Part shown: one piece after another, positions 23,540 through 33,966 of the stretch | Layout of the letters: every line of letters begins with the position of its first letter | Numbering within the stretch: the stretch's first letter is position 1 | Source of the DNA: Anodontia alba | Taxonomy: Eukaryota; Mollusca; Bivalvia; Lucinida; Lucinidae | Assembly: GCA_964016985.1 (NCBI GenBank) | Contig: OZ024823.1 | Location: 64,624,514-64,688,513, forward strand | Direction: 5' to 3' | DNA length: 64,000 bases | Translations under genes and position numbers: made by a program | Notes under the pieces: generated by a model | The model's database searches: none | Seen by the model: only the letters and a program-made list of their open reading frames with translations | What the model was told of the DNA's origin: nothing

Positions 23540-24035
23540 TTATGGCGCGTCATTGGCAAAAACATCAGAAACAATTCTGGAAACTGCCAAATTGTAGGGA
23601 TTCACCAGATCATGATGTCTCCCGCAGAACTTCTTAAGTGTTGCTACCAGTTTGGTTTTTTGATACCCCTGGTTCAACAACTTTGTAGTGAGCACTTTCC
23701 CACGCTCCATGAAGTCCTGATAATTTGAACAGAATCTGGCATAACGGATTAACTGTGAAACGTAAACGCCGTATGCTGGTGCAGACGGGATATTACTGAT
23801 CAGGAATGGAAAGTTAACAATGGGAAAATTGAAGTCATCCCGTTTGTCGTAAAGCCTAGTAGTAAGCTTTCCATTGTCAATGTTGACATAACAATCCAAA
23901 TATGAGGAGGAGGCTGCAGTCTCCGTTGTTTCCTTTATTTCAAGTTCACGTAGATAGATGAATTCCAAATACTCTGCAAATTTTATGTTTTTCAGGGACA
24001 ATACATCATCTATATATCTGTAGGTGAAATTCTAA
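23540..24035 (-). pseudogene. Reverse transcriptase fragment of a Penelope-like type
   Basis: The 153-residue open frame plus about 10 codons upstream has YIDDVLSL (catalytic YxDD, at about 24,005-24,030), then RLYDKRDDFNFPIVNFPFL, YGVYVSQLIRYARFCS and QGYQKTKLVATLKKF. This is the palm motif and thumb-like C-terminus of a group of reverse transcriptases related to the one at 33,967-35,618 (which has KIYDKRDDF and YGVYISQLIRFARASS). A stop lies just upstream of YIDD, so it is a 5'-truncated piece. Confidence 0.75.
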
Positions 24036-24197
24036 CAAGCACATAGAATCTAAGTTTTACAGAAATAGTTCGAGAATAATGTTAGACATGAATAAGATAT
24101 TTCCAGTCATTAAAATAAGACAGTCCTAAATATTATCGACAATTACTGATAGATTTAATACATGTATAGTCCATAGTTGTCATTCTACCACTGAAAA

Positions 24198-24394
24198 ATA
24201 ACGTGTGTAACACTTGGTAACATATGTAACAGTAAATAACAGGAAGTCTTCATCGATATAGTACTTTAAAGTAGGTAAATGAGTTTAAAGAAGTACATTA
24301 ACCGGTACCAGAATGCAAATAAGTACGAACTTCTACTGTTTGAGATTTCACCTGGATCGTTTTATGTTATTTTGAGGGTAACGTACGTAACATT
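24198..24394. promoter_or_regulatory. Right subterminal ACGTAYGTAAC motifs
   Basis: 'acgtgtgtaacacttggtaa' at about 24,201, 'aacatatgtaacagt' at about 24,219 and 'aacgtacgtaacattg' at about 24,380. They match the words at the left end of the transposon (10,249 and 10,631), consistent with protein-binding sites shared by both ends. Confidence 0.45.
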
Positions 24395-24533
24395 GCTGTT
24401 ACATCCAAACGCTTCCACTCTCAGAGAGCTGACATGTTTCATTTTGTGGCTATATAATGTAGTTTCAGAAAATCATAGTCTACAAAATTCCTTGGGGTGG
24501 GGGTGGAGGGGGTGTATGGTCAGCCCAAGGTCT
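24378..24533. repeat. Right terminal inverted repeat of the 14.8-kb transposon
   Basis: The inverse reads AGACCTTGGGCTG, CCTCCACCCC, GGAATTTTGTAGACTAT and, further in, TGTAACAGC and TTACGTACGTTACCC, paralleling 9736-9890. Confidence 0.7.
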
Positions 24534-25148
24534 ATGCTCAGATCTCTTTGGCTCTTTCTGTGAGGTGAATTTGCCAAAACCCTTTCAGAAGATAGAATTT
24601 TGTTATATATTCTGTATTCCCAATTTTGTCAATACAATCATCCATTCTTTGGATGGGAAAATAGTCTGTTTTACTCAAATTATTGACCTTTCTGTAATCG
24701 ATGCGCATGCGATATCTCCCATCATATTTTGGTACAAGAATAAGAACTCCATTTACTTTGGCTTGGTTCAATGAAATCATTGTCCAGCAAATACTGTATT
24801 TCTCCCCTAAGATATTTTCGTTTTGTAGGGTTCATTCTATATGGATGTTGTTTTACAGGCTTTGAATCCTCAGCATCCACATCATGGTAGATTTTGTCAG
24901 TCCTTGTAGGAATGTCTGGAAATAAATGTTCATATTCATGAATAAACTGTTTCAGTTAATTTCTTTGGACTGGATCTAGGTGTGAAAGTTTCTGGTCGAG
25001 ATCCTTTAGAATGTCAGTATTCTGGAGTTTTGATGAAGCAAGATCAGATTTGATCAAGTTCACGTCTTTAGAGTTCATTTCACGCTGTTCCTGTGGGACT
25101 GAACTAACAACACTAATTGGTGTAACAGAAGAGCTAGCCCTCTCTATG
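24534..25148 (-). pseudogene. Gypsy pol, linker and first half of RT
   Basis: From 25,140 downwards: SSSVTPISVVSSVPQEQ, LSHLDPVQR, IHEYEHLFPDIPTRTDKI, KPVKQHPYRMNPTKRKYL and LLDNDFIEPSQS, then the RT motif region VPKYDGRYRMRIDYRKVNNL, PIQRMDDCIDKIG and YLLKGFWQIHLTERAKEI. It stops at the target duplication of the 14.8-kb transposon, and the next expected residues lie at 9735. A frameshift sits near 24,770. Upstream it is bounded by the LINE (25,149), beyond which the integrase C-terminus is found, so the order integrase-then-RT is seen directly. Confidence 0.85.
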
Positions 25149-25272
25149 ACAATGACAATGATGACAATGACAATATTTTATTTAGTACTTTAGGCCACCG
25201 GTCCATAATACAAAATCATAAATCACAGAATGCTATCAAGTACAAGATATATCAGATATATCAAATACTGTA

Positions 25273-25700
25273 AGGCTGGCTAATCGGAGCTGAAAAGATA
25301 ATCGATTATCAGTCCTGCCATTGTGATCGATAATCGATTAGTAATCACTGAAGATTTGGTCATAATTTTACCTGTCTGAGCATGACTCTTACCATATGTT
25401 ATACTTTATTGCATATATTCGGTCAGACAGGCCTGAGCAAACAGTGTAGACCCTGATGAGACGGTTTAGTTTGCCACCTATCCAGTTATTTTTAGACACA
25501 ACAATGGGTAGTAAATTGTACTTGTTCAAATTTTATATTATGTATGGTAAGGAGTTGAGGTGTCTGAATACTAAGAGTAAATACGGTAAAGTAACAAAAA
25601 CAGAAATCAAATGATCGATTATTAGCAAATCAGTAATGATAATCATTTTTGTGGAATTTATCGATCAATTAATCGATTATCCGATTAATCGTGCCAGCCT
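25273..25700. mobile_element. MITE in the LINE 3' region, AGGCTGGC ends, TA duplication
   Basis: The left end AGGCTGGCTAATCGG and the inverted right end AGGCTGGCACGATTAATCGG are each flanked by TA. Both arms are rich in ATCGATTA palindromes. A TA duplication points to Tc1/mariner- or PIF-type mobilisation. Non-coding. Confidence 0.7.
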
Positions 25701-25938
25701 TATAATGACAAATAGTAAACAGATTTTCGCAATACAAGTATAACAAGTATCTAACATATTGAAGAAAAGTTTTATATATCTAACTAAGTAAATAATATAT
25801 GTTTTACTACTGAATAACCTAAACATTTATGAGATTAAAAAATGTTGGATTTTTTCCCGTTTCTAATTGCAAATGCATAGAGATAAACTTTGCCAGACAA
25901 AAGGTCTCATTGAAATCGCTTTAAAACAAACTGTAGAA

Positions 25939-28900
25939 CTAATCAAGGCATCTAGTACTGTTTACAATTCGAGGTAAGTATATCTGCCTTAACTCTTCAT
26001 ATAGAGGACAGACAATAACAAAATGAAATTCATCTTCTATATTATTCGTATCACATAGAATACACAATCGTTCTTCATAATTAATATTTCGATGACGCCC
26101 AGTTTCTATGTGCAGTTTATGCACAGAACACCTTAACTTTGTAAGTGCTATACGGAATATTATAGGAATGTCATAAAATATATATCTTGCGGTCTGTAAC
26201 GTAGGCATTATATATCTATAGTGCCTTGCCTTAGATGAGGTCATTGTATTAGAATGCCAATCTTGCTTACTAGTTTCAATTAATCTTTGTTTAAATGCTT
26301 TAACAAACCCATTTATATCTCCTACCCCTTCGTAAATCCACACATAGCCAAATCCATATGAAAATAATAATTGTCTTACTTTGGAAGCCCAGGTTTCCCT
26401 GTCTGTTTCATCGAGTCGCCTTAACATTTTATAGCACTGATAGGGGTATCTACCATTCTAGTTAGTCGTAGCCAGTATTTAATACACCTAGTAAAATAGT
26501 CTACGTATAGGGGATACCTTCCACACTCCCCAAGCGCAGATGCTTTAAACATACAAGTAGGTAATTTCAAATACTTTTTACAAAGTACAATCTGGACATT
26601 TTCAATTATATCTGACATTTCATAACCCCATATCTCCGAACCATATATAAATATTGGCTTAACCATTGAATCAAAAAGCTTGAAATATTCGACAAAATCA
26701 AAGTATCCTACCGCATGTTGCAATTTTGACATGGTAAGTATTGCTTTCCTCGCTTGAACTGCTAAACCTTCTTTTGCAGACGTCCATATGAGTTTTGGTG
26801 TTACAAAGAAGCCCATATATTTATATGCTGAAACAGTTTTTAAACGTTGACCATTGAAAAACCATGTTTCATTAACTTTTATAATCCCTCCATTTCTGAA
26901 TACAATAATTTTTGTTTTGGACAAATTTATTCTCATTCCCGTCCGATTACAAAAAAGCTGCTATGATATCAACTTGCAGTGCTTTTACCGTGTCACTTAC
27001 GTTCGCTATGTCATCGGCATACAGAACTGCAAGAATATCGCTAATATTATTTGAGATTTGAATACCCTTTATTCCAGCAAGTCGGAGGTCTTCTATTAGT
27101 TCGTTAATAAAAAGATTGAACAATAACGGACTGAGTTTACAACCCTGCCTCGTTTCGATATTGCATTTAAAACTTTCAGTACGTCTTTTATTATCTACTT
27201 TAACACATGTGCATAAGTCACTGTACATAGCAATTAAAAGTTAAATATATTTCCTATGAACACCATTACGAATAAGACAATTGATTAACTCTGCGTGATT
27301 AATAGTATCAAACGCCTTGGAAAAGTCAACGAAAAGGCAATAGAAACGTCCCCCGTTTCACTTAAATATTTTTGTACCATAGACATTAGTGTAAATATAT
27401 TATCTGTAGTTGAGTACCCACTTCTAAAGCCCGCCTGTGACTCATCTATTTTCGAGTATTGCTCTGCCCTTTTATTTAAACGAGTATGCATCATTCCTGT
27501 TAGGATTTTGTTAAGAATATCGATTAATGACACACCTCTATAATTATTTGGGTCTAAAAGTGACCCAGCTTTAAAAATTAGACACCGGATACTTTCAGAC
27601 CAATTCTTTGGAAACCATCCTAATTCTAATATTTTATTAAATAATGGCAATAAGATATGCACTATTTGATTTGCAGTATGTTTTATCATCTCTGCTATTA
27701 GCCCATTCGGACCCCCTGCCTTTCCTAATTTTAGGTTTTTAATATTCTCTCTTAGCTCAGACAGCGAGAAAGGTGCGTTGAAATAATCGTTAAACGGACC
27801 ATCTTCATGAAAATCAAAATTAGTATCCTGAACATTTGTCTTGTGCTGGTTGTAAAGCAATTCTTTAAAATGACTTAACCATCGGCTGCTACTGATGTCA
27901 TTAGTTTGTTTGGGTTTAGACCGAAATCGCTTTATAGTTTTCCAAAATATATTATTATCTGATCGTGACTCTATCAATGTTTGTCTATTCTGCCTTTGCA
28001 ATTCTGACTGCTTTCTCTTACAAACTTTCTTAAATTCATTCCTACTTGATTTATATTTCGTTAGATTTTTATCGGTGCCATTTCGCCTGAGCATGCGAAA
28101 GGCATTTAATTTAGCTCTCTTTAATTGTTTGCACTTAGCATCCCACCACCGTTTAAGCAATAAAGTTCGTCCAATATTTATATTAGCTTTCAGACATTCG
28201 GCTGAAGCTTGATTTAACTCAACTATTTTATTAACACATGTATCAATATTTATGTTTATCATATCTAAAATATCATATTTCCTGTCGTGAAATAATAAAG
28301 TAAAGTTATCAATAAATGTATCTTTACATTCTTCTTTCCATGTATACTTTATCTGTGACTTATCAGAGTTTATACAAGTATCGGTATCTTCAGTCTGATT
28401 TGCACCGTTGAATGAAAAAGTAGCATGCAGAGGAAAATGTACGCTTTCGGTTCGGCTTCCTACTTCAAAATGGCTAACAAAAGGGAATAATTTACTTGAC
28501 ACAATAAAGTAGTTAACCACACTCGAACCATCATTAGTCACACACGTAATTTCTCCTAATGTGTCATCAAATAGCCTACCATTTACAATAAGGATTCCAT
28601 ATAACTGACATACATTAATCAAAGACAGACCAAAGTTATTGCACGTTTTATCTTTCGACACGCGCCTCATTTGAAACTCGTTAGTATCATATACAACATC
28701 TTCGTCAAAAATAAATTCAACAGTATCATCTATAATTATATCTTGGAGTTCCCCACATCTAGCATTAAAATCTCCTGCTAGTATAAAATCAATAACTGGA
28801 TAAAAGCTAAACATTTCAAACACGTAATTTTCAAACATATCTATAACATTATTGCCCTCAGTATCATTATAAATAGAGGAACCCCAGGTGGTATGTAAAC

Positions 28901-29236
28901 AAAGCATAATAAAATGTCGTTTTCTAACTGTAATAGTCGACCATTTAGAGGCAAAACTATGCAGTCAGAGAAATGATTAAATACTCTTTTAACGAGACCA
29001 GTCTGCACCAAAGCATATTTTACAAAAACTGTAACGCCTCCGGAAAATCAACTTTTTCTATATCGCTTTTCCCTAACCGTGGCGAATGCTTTATATCCAC
29101 CAACAAAGCTATCAAACTGCGATACATGTTTACCCCAGTTTTCGCAGAACTCAAAAATGTCAAAACATTTTATATATTCTATAAAACTCAAGATCATTTT
29201 CGTATTTTGCTAGACCTTCTATATTCCAGGATGTCA
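25939..29236 (-). pseudogene. LINE polyprotein: endonuclease, reverse transcriptase, C-terminal zinc finger
   Basis: The product starts near 29,236 (MTSWNIEGLAKYENDL) and has the endonuclease motifs LAGDFNARCG, VNGRLFDDTLGEITCV and VVNYFIVSSKL. After a helical linker comes the RT: GKAGGPNGLIAEMIKH, FPKNWSESIRCLIFKAG, NNYRGVSLIDILNKIL and ESQAGFRSGYSTTDNIF. Next are ETRQGCKLSPLLFNLFINEL and VLYADDIANV (catalytic YADD, about 27,010) and NLSKTKIIVFRNGG. The C-terminal end has a CILCD...HFVIVC zinc finger. Pieces at 27,285-28,907, 26,947-27,228, 26,421-26,936 and 25,939-26,427 are separated by single frameshifts or stops. There is no separate ORF1. The product would prime on nicked DNA and copy its own RNA. 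Confidence 0.88.
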
Positions 29237-29381
29237 TTTTCAAGTTAAACCCACTGGATATATTAATTGCCGTAGGCTGAATTGCATTAGTATAATCAAT
29301 TAGGCCTCGGCCTGACCCTTATTTTTCTGCTACCACTGCCACTATATTCTCACTATCAACATCATATTCATACTCTCTATG

Positions 29382-30420
29382 TATTGTTTTAACATGTTGA
29401 CATGGCATAACTGTTTTTGTTTGCGTCTCCCAGGAGTGTTAACAATGTAATTTACATGACTAATCTTTTTGTCTAGAGTGTAAGGGCCGTAATATCTGGC
29501 TTGCAAAGGTTTTCCAGGAATACGCAAAAGAGCAAGTACCCTGCCTCCAGGCTTGAAATTTCTTTCTTTGGCATTTGTATCATACCAAAGTTTCATTTTT
29601 CTTTGTGCTGACTAGAGATTGGTCCGAGCAGCTTCACAAGCATTTGACAGTCGGTCTTTAAAATTTGATACATACTGAAGTAAGTTCAGAGAACTTCCAT
29701 CATTTAAGAGAAATTTCTCTTTCAAAAGTTTCAGAGCTCCACGCAGAGTGTGGCCAAATACCAGCTCAAATGGAATTAAACCAAGAGATTCTTGCACAGA
29801 TTCTCTGTCAGCAAACAACAACAAATGAGTGCCTTCATCCCAATCTTTTTCAGTGTCAAAGGAGTTTGATCTGATCATATTTTCAGTGTCTGATGAAATC
29901 TTTCCAGGGCACCTTGACTTTCAGGATGGTGAGGTGACAATTTATATTGAGTAATGCCCAACTCATGCATGACCAGCTTAAAGATTCCAGATATGAAATT
30001 TGAGCCCTGATCCGACTGAACGGACTTCGGGAGGCCTACAAATGAAAAAAATTACCAGAGCCTTTACAAGGGTCTTAGTTTTAATATTCCTAAATGGAAT
30101 GACTTCTGGGAAACTTGTGGAAGCACACGTTATAGGGAGAGGATATTCATGGCCGGATTTGGTTTTGGGCAAGGGACCAACACAGACACTAATTATTCTG
30201 CTAAAAGGTTCATCAAAAGAAGGTATTGGCTGTAAATGAGCTTTTGGTATTGTTCGGTTGGGGTTTCCTACCATCTGACAAGTATGGTAAGATTTACAAA
30301 ACTGGGAGACTTCAGATTTTAATCCTGGCCAGTCAAAATGGTTAAGAATTTTGTGATAGGTCTTATTTATGCCTAAATGACCTGACATGGGAGTCTTATG
30401 GGCCAAATTTAAAATTTCAG
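29382..30420 (-). pseudogene. Gypsy integrase
   Basis: The zinc-binding domain (29,978-30,406) reads HLGINKTYHKILNHFDWPGL with CKSYHTCQMVG. The core follows with SVQSDQGSNF (second Asp) near 30,005 and PESQGALERFHQTLK (Glu) near 29,905. The first catalytic Asp of the family is replaced: the sequence reads ISVCVGPLPK where IVDCVGPLPK is usual. The C-terminal domain (29,342-29,596) has PGKPLQARYYGPYTLDKKIS and ends CHVNMLKQYIE. Frameshifts break it at about 30,030 and 29,880, with a stop at 29,612. It is followed by the LINE and then by RT. Confidence 0.85.
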
Positions 30421-30503
30421 GGCGATAAACCCTTGGAACCTTATTTGGTGGTTAACAGACTACTCGTCTTCTGCTGAGACATAAGGAGGACGTCACTTTC
30501 TCA

Positions 30504-31306
30504 TTAAAATGCCATTTTGACATAGAAACAGACCGGAACTTTATCTATTTCTTTCTCATCAAAAGCTCTTTCAGGCAAAGGCAAAATTTCAATATCATTA
30601 TGCTGTTCCTTATAAAGTTGTGACCTTGACACAAAGTCATGACCTTGACTTTGGTCAGTTGATATTGAAGAGTAATGATTGGACTCTGACTTGTTGTCAC
30701 TTAAGTCTGTCTGCTTGCCAGACAGGTTAGATGAAAGAGATTTTGTAATCTCGTGCTTAAAAGACTGACCCAGAAAGGTATAAGTTAAATCAATCTCCCC
30801 ATCATTCTGTTTTGCTTTCTTTGCCATGGCCCTTGTAATGGCACAAGATGGGTAAATATCAGGGATTTCCTGTTCAATGGGATTAGGTAGCTGATCAGTA
30901 AGGTATGTTAATCAAAAGTGGGTTTACCACAACCTTATCTCCTGCTTAGTCATTGCCTAACAGTAAGTGAACACCTTTAGAGGTAAAGAAGGTCGAATAC
31001 CGAAAGCCACTAAACCAGTAGCCAAGTCTGAGGATAAATAAGTGTTATGAAAAGAACATTAAAGAAATCCACACTCTACGCCCTGAAAAAGGACTCTTGT
31101 TCCAGAAGAAGTGTTCTTAGAAAAGGCAGAGTATCTGCTAAAATAAGAGATTGAGAAGCTCCGGTATCTTGTAAGATTTTAATTGGGGTAGGCTGGGCAT
31201 AGTCACCATTTAGTGACACAAAACCATCTGATAAGAATGGGTCATAAATCTCCATAACAGAATTAGTCTCAGATGTTTGGCCTGAGTAGAAATTTCTCGT
31301 TAACAC
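30504..31306 (-). pseudogene. Gypsy protease and protease-integrase linker
   Basis: The aspartic protease active site ILQDTGASQSLILADTLPF lies at about 31,120-31,180. It is followed by broken protease sequence and an acidic, Ser-rich linker (30,504-30,827) with SNLSGKQTDLSDNKSESN and ERAFDEKEIDKVPVCFYV, leading to the integrase. There is no RT between protease and integrase, which supports the PR-IN-RT order. The region is frameshifted near 31,070 and 30,850. Confidence 0.75.
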
Positions 31307-31586
31307 ATGACTGTGGTTTTAATCGTAAAAAGGTAAGGCCTGTAGGTTTAGGCCCCTCTTTAGGTTTAGGCTTTTCTTTCTTTCCTTTCAATTTTAAGCA
31401 CTCAGAAATAATATGACCTGTCCTTTTGCAATAATTGCAAATTGGTTGAGATACGGGATTTTGATCCTTGTTTTCAACAGAAGGTTTGAGTTTGGGAGTA
31501 AATGTTTGGCTATAACTGCTAGATGGAATACTAGGACTAGGTTTTGATCCTGTATGTGGGATAAATGGTCTTCTAGAATGATAGCC
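31269..31586 (-). pseudogene. Gypsy gag C-terminus, CCHC zinc knuckle
   Basis: CNYCKRTGHIISEC is a C-x2-C-x4-H-x4-C zinc knuckle (about 31,395-31,436), followed by a Lys/Pro-rich tail (KGKKEKPKPKEGPKPTG) that leads into the protease. The knuckle binds RNA in the gag particle. Upstream sequence is interrupted by the LTR-like tandem insertion. Confidence 0.8.
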
Positions 31587-32110
31587 TCGCAAACTACAGT
31601 GTTGCATATGAAGAGACTCAATCAAACGGAGTCTCCGATTTTCGTGATTTTGTGTGCTTTGTTTCAAAAGGCAATCTTTTCTTTAACTTTTATTTCATTC
31701 TACTGTAGCTGGTGTTGTGCCGTGTGGCGGCCGTAAAAAGTCTCCCTGTACATCATCATAGTGCAGGTTATATTTTATTTCCTTAGGATCATTGAGCCCA
31801 TCCGGGTTATTTTGAAAATCGAATACCGCTTAAGCCGGCGCTAGGGGGCGTATGCAGCCTCGCAAACTACAGTGTTGCATATGAAGAGACTCAATCAAAC
31901 CGAGTCTCCGATTTTCGTGAGTTTGTGTGTTCTTTATTTCCAAAGGCAATCCTTTTCTACTTTTATTTTACTCTAATGTAGCTGGTGTTGTGCCGTGTGG
32001 CCGTAAAAAGTCACCCCGTACATCATCATAGTGCAGGTTACATTTTATTTCCTTGGGATCATTGAGCCCAACCGGGTTATTTTGAAAATCGAATGCCGCT
32101 TAAGCCGTTC
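31587..32110. repeat. LTR-like insertion in gag, two tandem units of about 265 bp
   Basis: Units starting 'cctcgcaaactacagtgttg' at 31,587 and 31,857 each contain 'gagactcaatcaaac', 'gtgttgtgccgtgtgg' and 'gtacatcatcatagtgcagg'. The same family occurs as two units at 38,430-38,905 and as a short piece at about 47,345-47,425. A polyadenylation-like AATAAA followed by 'accgagactcc' in the 38-kb copies suggests solo LTRs or a SINE. It splits gag. Confidence 0.6.
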
Positions 32111-32855
32111 TTTGTTTCCAAAGGCAATCCTTTTTGGCTTTTATTTGACTTATTAAGAAAGGAAACCTTATGTGTTAATGCATAATCGTCTGCCAGTCGA
32201 GCTGCAGCTTCCAAAGTTTCAACTTGTTTCTCATCTAAAAAGGACGTAATGTCTGAATTTATGAACCTTTTGAATTCTTTCACAAGCATGAGCTGCCCAA
32301 GTTTTTCATGATCAGAGCCAATATTCTTCGAAGAGCGCCACCTATCAAATAACTGTTCTTTAGTTATAGCAAATTCTACATGAGTCTGGTTAATATCTTT
32401 CTTACAATTTCTCATTTTTTGCCTGTAAGCCTCAGGGTCAAACTCATAAGCTATAAGAATTAATGCCTATACAATATCATAACTGGAACTCTGCTCAACA
32501 GTTAGCTGAGTATGAATTTATCGAGCCTTCCCAATCATAACACTTTGCAAAAGCAAGGTCCAGTGCTCCTTTGGCCATTTTAAATTTTCTGCTACTTTTT
32601 CAAACTGGAGAAATACTTGTCACTTCTTTTTCTTGAAATGGAGGAACTAATCTGATGTGTTTGGTAACATCAAAATGAACGTCAAAGTCTAAAGATTGCG
32701 GTTTTACCGTCTTGTTTCGCATTTCTAATTCTTTCATTCTTAAATTAAATTGCCTCTCTTTATCTTTCTCTCTTTCTTCCATTTCCATTCTTTCTTTCTG
32801 CATTTGTCTTTCTTGTTCAGTTTTAAGTTTTTTTCTAATCTTAATTTTTCTAAAA
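32077..32855 (-). pseudogene. Gypsy gag, N-terminal and SCAN-like part
   Basis: The N-terminal part (32,600-32,850) has a charged coiled-coil-like stretch (EQERQMQKERMEMEEREKDK) followed by FDVTKHIRLVPPFQEKEVTS. The 32,077-32,415 part has HEKLGQLMLVKEFKRFI and KQVETLEAAARLADDYAL, the helical SCAN-like region of such gags. A frame break lies between them. The start of gag is lost because repeat copies C and D abut at 32,855. Confidence 0.8.
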
Positions 32856-33365
32856 AAAAAAAGGTAAGAGAAAAGTCCAGGGAGTGCCACAATCACAAAA
32901 CGCAGCCCTCCCCAGACCCCAAGAGGAAGAGCAAACCGACAAATCCGAACAAGCACAAATCGAACAAACGTACGAAAAGCACTAACATATGCTCTCTCTT
33001 CCCCAAGCGAGGTAATCGCAATACTAAAAGGACTGAAAAACACAAGAACAAAATGACACACGGAAAGACATACAACAAATCGCCTCGTAGAATAAACCAC
33101 AAAGCAAGAAAGAATAAGACTAACACCGGGACTACCGCCTTAGAACGGTCAGTAGAGTAAACCACCGGGGAGTTTAAAGCACTTTTACAGCTAGCTAACT
33201 TCACCCTGGGTCCCGATGCTACTCTTAATACAGAAACACATAAAAATTCGGTTCGCATAAAGGCTCTCAACTCAGTCAATGCATCAAAACGAAAACATAA
33301 AAATCAAATTAATCACTATAATAAACAAAGACGAGTAATGGCTAATTCTATTTTAAATAATTAAA
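32855..33365 (+). repeat. GGTAAGAG repeat family, copy C
   Basis: The A-run and ggtaagagaaaagtccaggg begin at about 32,857. It is cut at about 33,345 in 'gctaattct', short of the full end. The Lys/Arg-rich frame is open for about 100 codons. It is followed after a few bases by copy D in the same orientation; both copies are preceded by the same 'tttct' before the A-run. Confidence 0.8.
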
Positions 33366-33370
33366 GTTTT

Positions 33371-33915
33371 CTAAAAAAAAAAAAGGTAAGAGAAAAGTCC
33401 AGGGAGTGCCACAATCACAAAACGCAGCCCTTCCCAGACCCCAAGAGGAAGAGGAAACCGACAAATCCGAACAAGCACAAATCGAACAAACGTACGAAAA
33501 GCACTAACATATGCTCTCTCTTCCCCAAGGGAGGTAATCGCAATACTAAAAGGACTGAAAAACACAAGAACAAAATGACACACGGAAAGACATACAACAA
33601 ATCGCCTCGTAGAATAAACCACAAAGCAAGAAAGAATAAGACTAACACCGGGACCACCGCCTTAGAACGGTCAGTAGAGTAAACCACCGGGGGGTTTAAA
33701 GCACTTTTACAGCTAGCTAACTTCACCCTGGGTCCTGATGCTACTCTTAATACAGAAACACATAAAAATTCGGTTCGCATAAAGGCTCTCACCTCAGTCA
33801 ATGCATCAAAGCGAAAACATAAAAATCAAATTAATCACTATAATAAACAAATACGAGTACTCATGGCTAATTCTACTGTATGCCAGAGTAAATGAAAACC
33901 AATAGTTGAACCACG
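33371..33915 (+). repeat. GGTAAGAG repeat family, copy D (full length)
   Basis: Runs from the A-run at 33,374 to 'gttgaaccacgg' at about 33,908, the same terminus as copy A. The antisense frame (33,415-33,801) is open for 128 codons and nearly identical to that of copy C. That may only reflect shared ancestry. Confidence 0.8.
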
Positions 33916-33966
33916 GCGGGCCAAGCCAAAGACATATCGTCAAGCCCCAACCCACTGGTTAAAGTT

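Larger units (their letters stand above)
9736..24533 (-). mobile_element. 14.8-kb TIR DNA transposon, Academ-like, inserted in Gypsy RT
   Basis: The ends are imperfect inverted repeats of about 160 bp. Left and inverted right share AG(T/A)CC, CCTCCACCCC, GGAATTTTGTAGAC, TGTAACAGC and a terminal TTACCC. ATGCT flanks both sides (9731-9735 and 24,534-24,538). Removing the segment makes the Gypsy RT sequence continuous. Inside is one decayed minus-strand gene (about 21,790 to 11,124) with an XPG-like nuclease region, plus nested elements at 11,347-15,088 (itself containing 13,156-14,134) and 16,319-17,041, a tandem duplication (16,628-19,575) and an RT fragment (23,540-24,035). Academ transposons are known to encode XPG nuclease domains and make 3-4 bp duplications; that class is my inference. 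Confidence 0.7.
25149..29372 (-). mobile_element. Non-LTR retrotransposon (LINE), near full length, with 9-bp target duplication
   Basis: CTCTCTATG flanks it on both sides (25,140-25,148 and 29,373-29,381). Written 5' to 3' on the minus strand it has a leader of about 130 bp, one long reading frame, and a 3' end with CCTAAAGTACTAAATAAAAT followed by ATTGTCATTGTC-type short repeats. It sits exactly between the integrase C-terminus and the RT linker of the Gypsy element. A 428-bp MITE is inserted in the 3' untranslated part. Confidence 0.85.
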
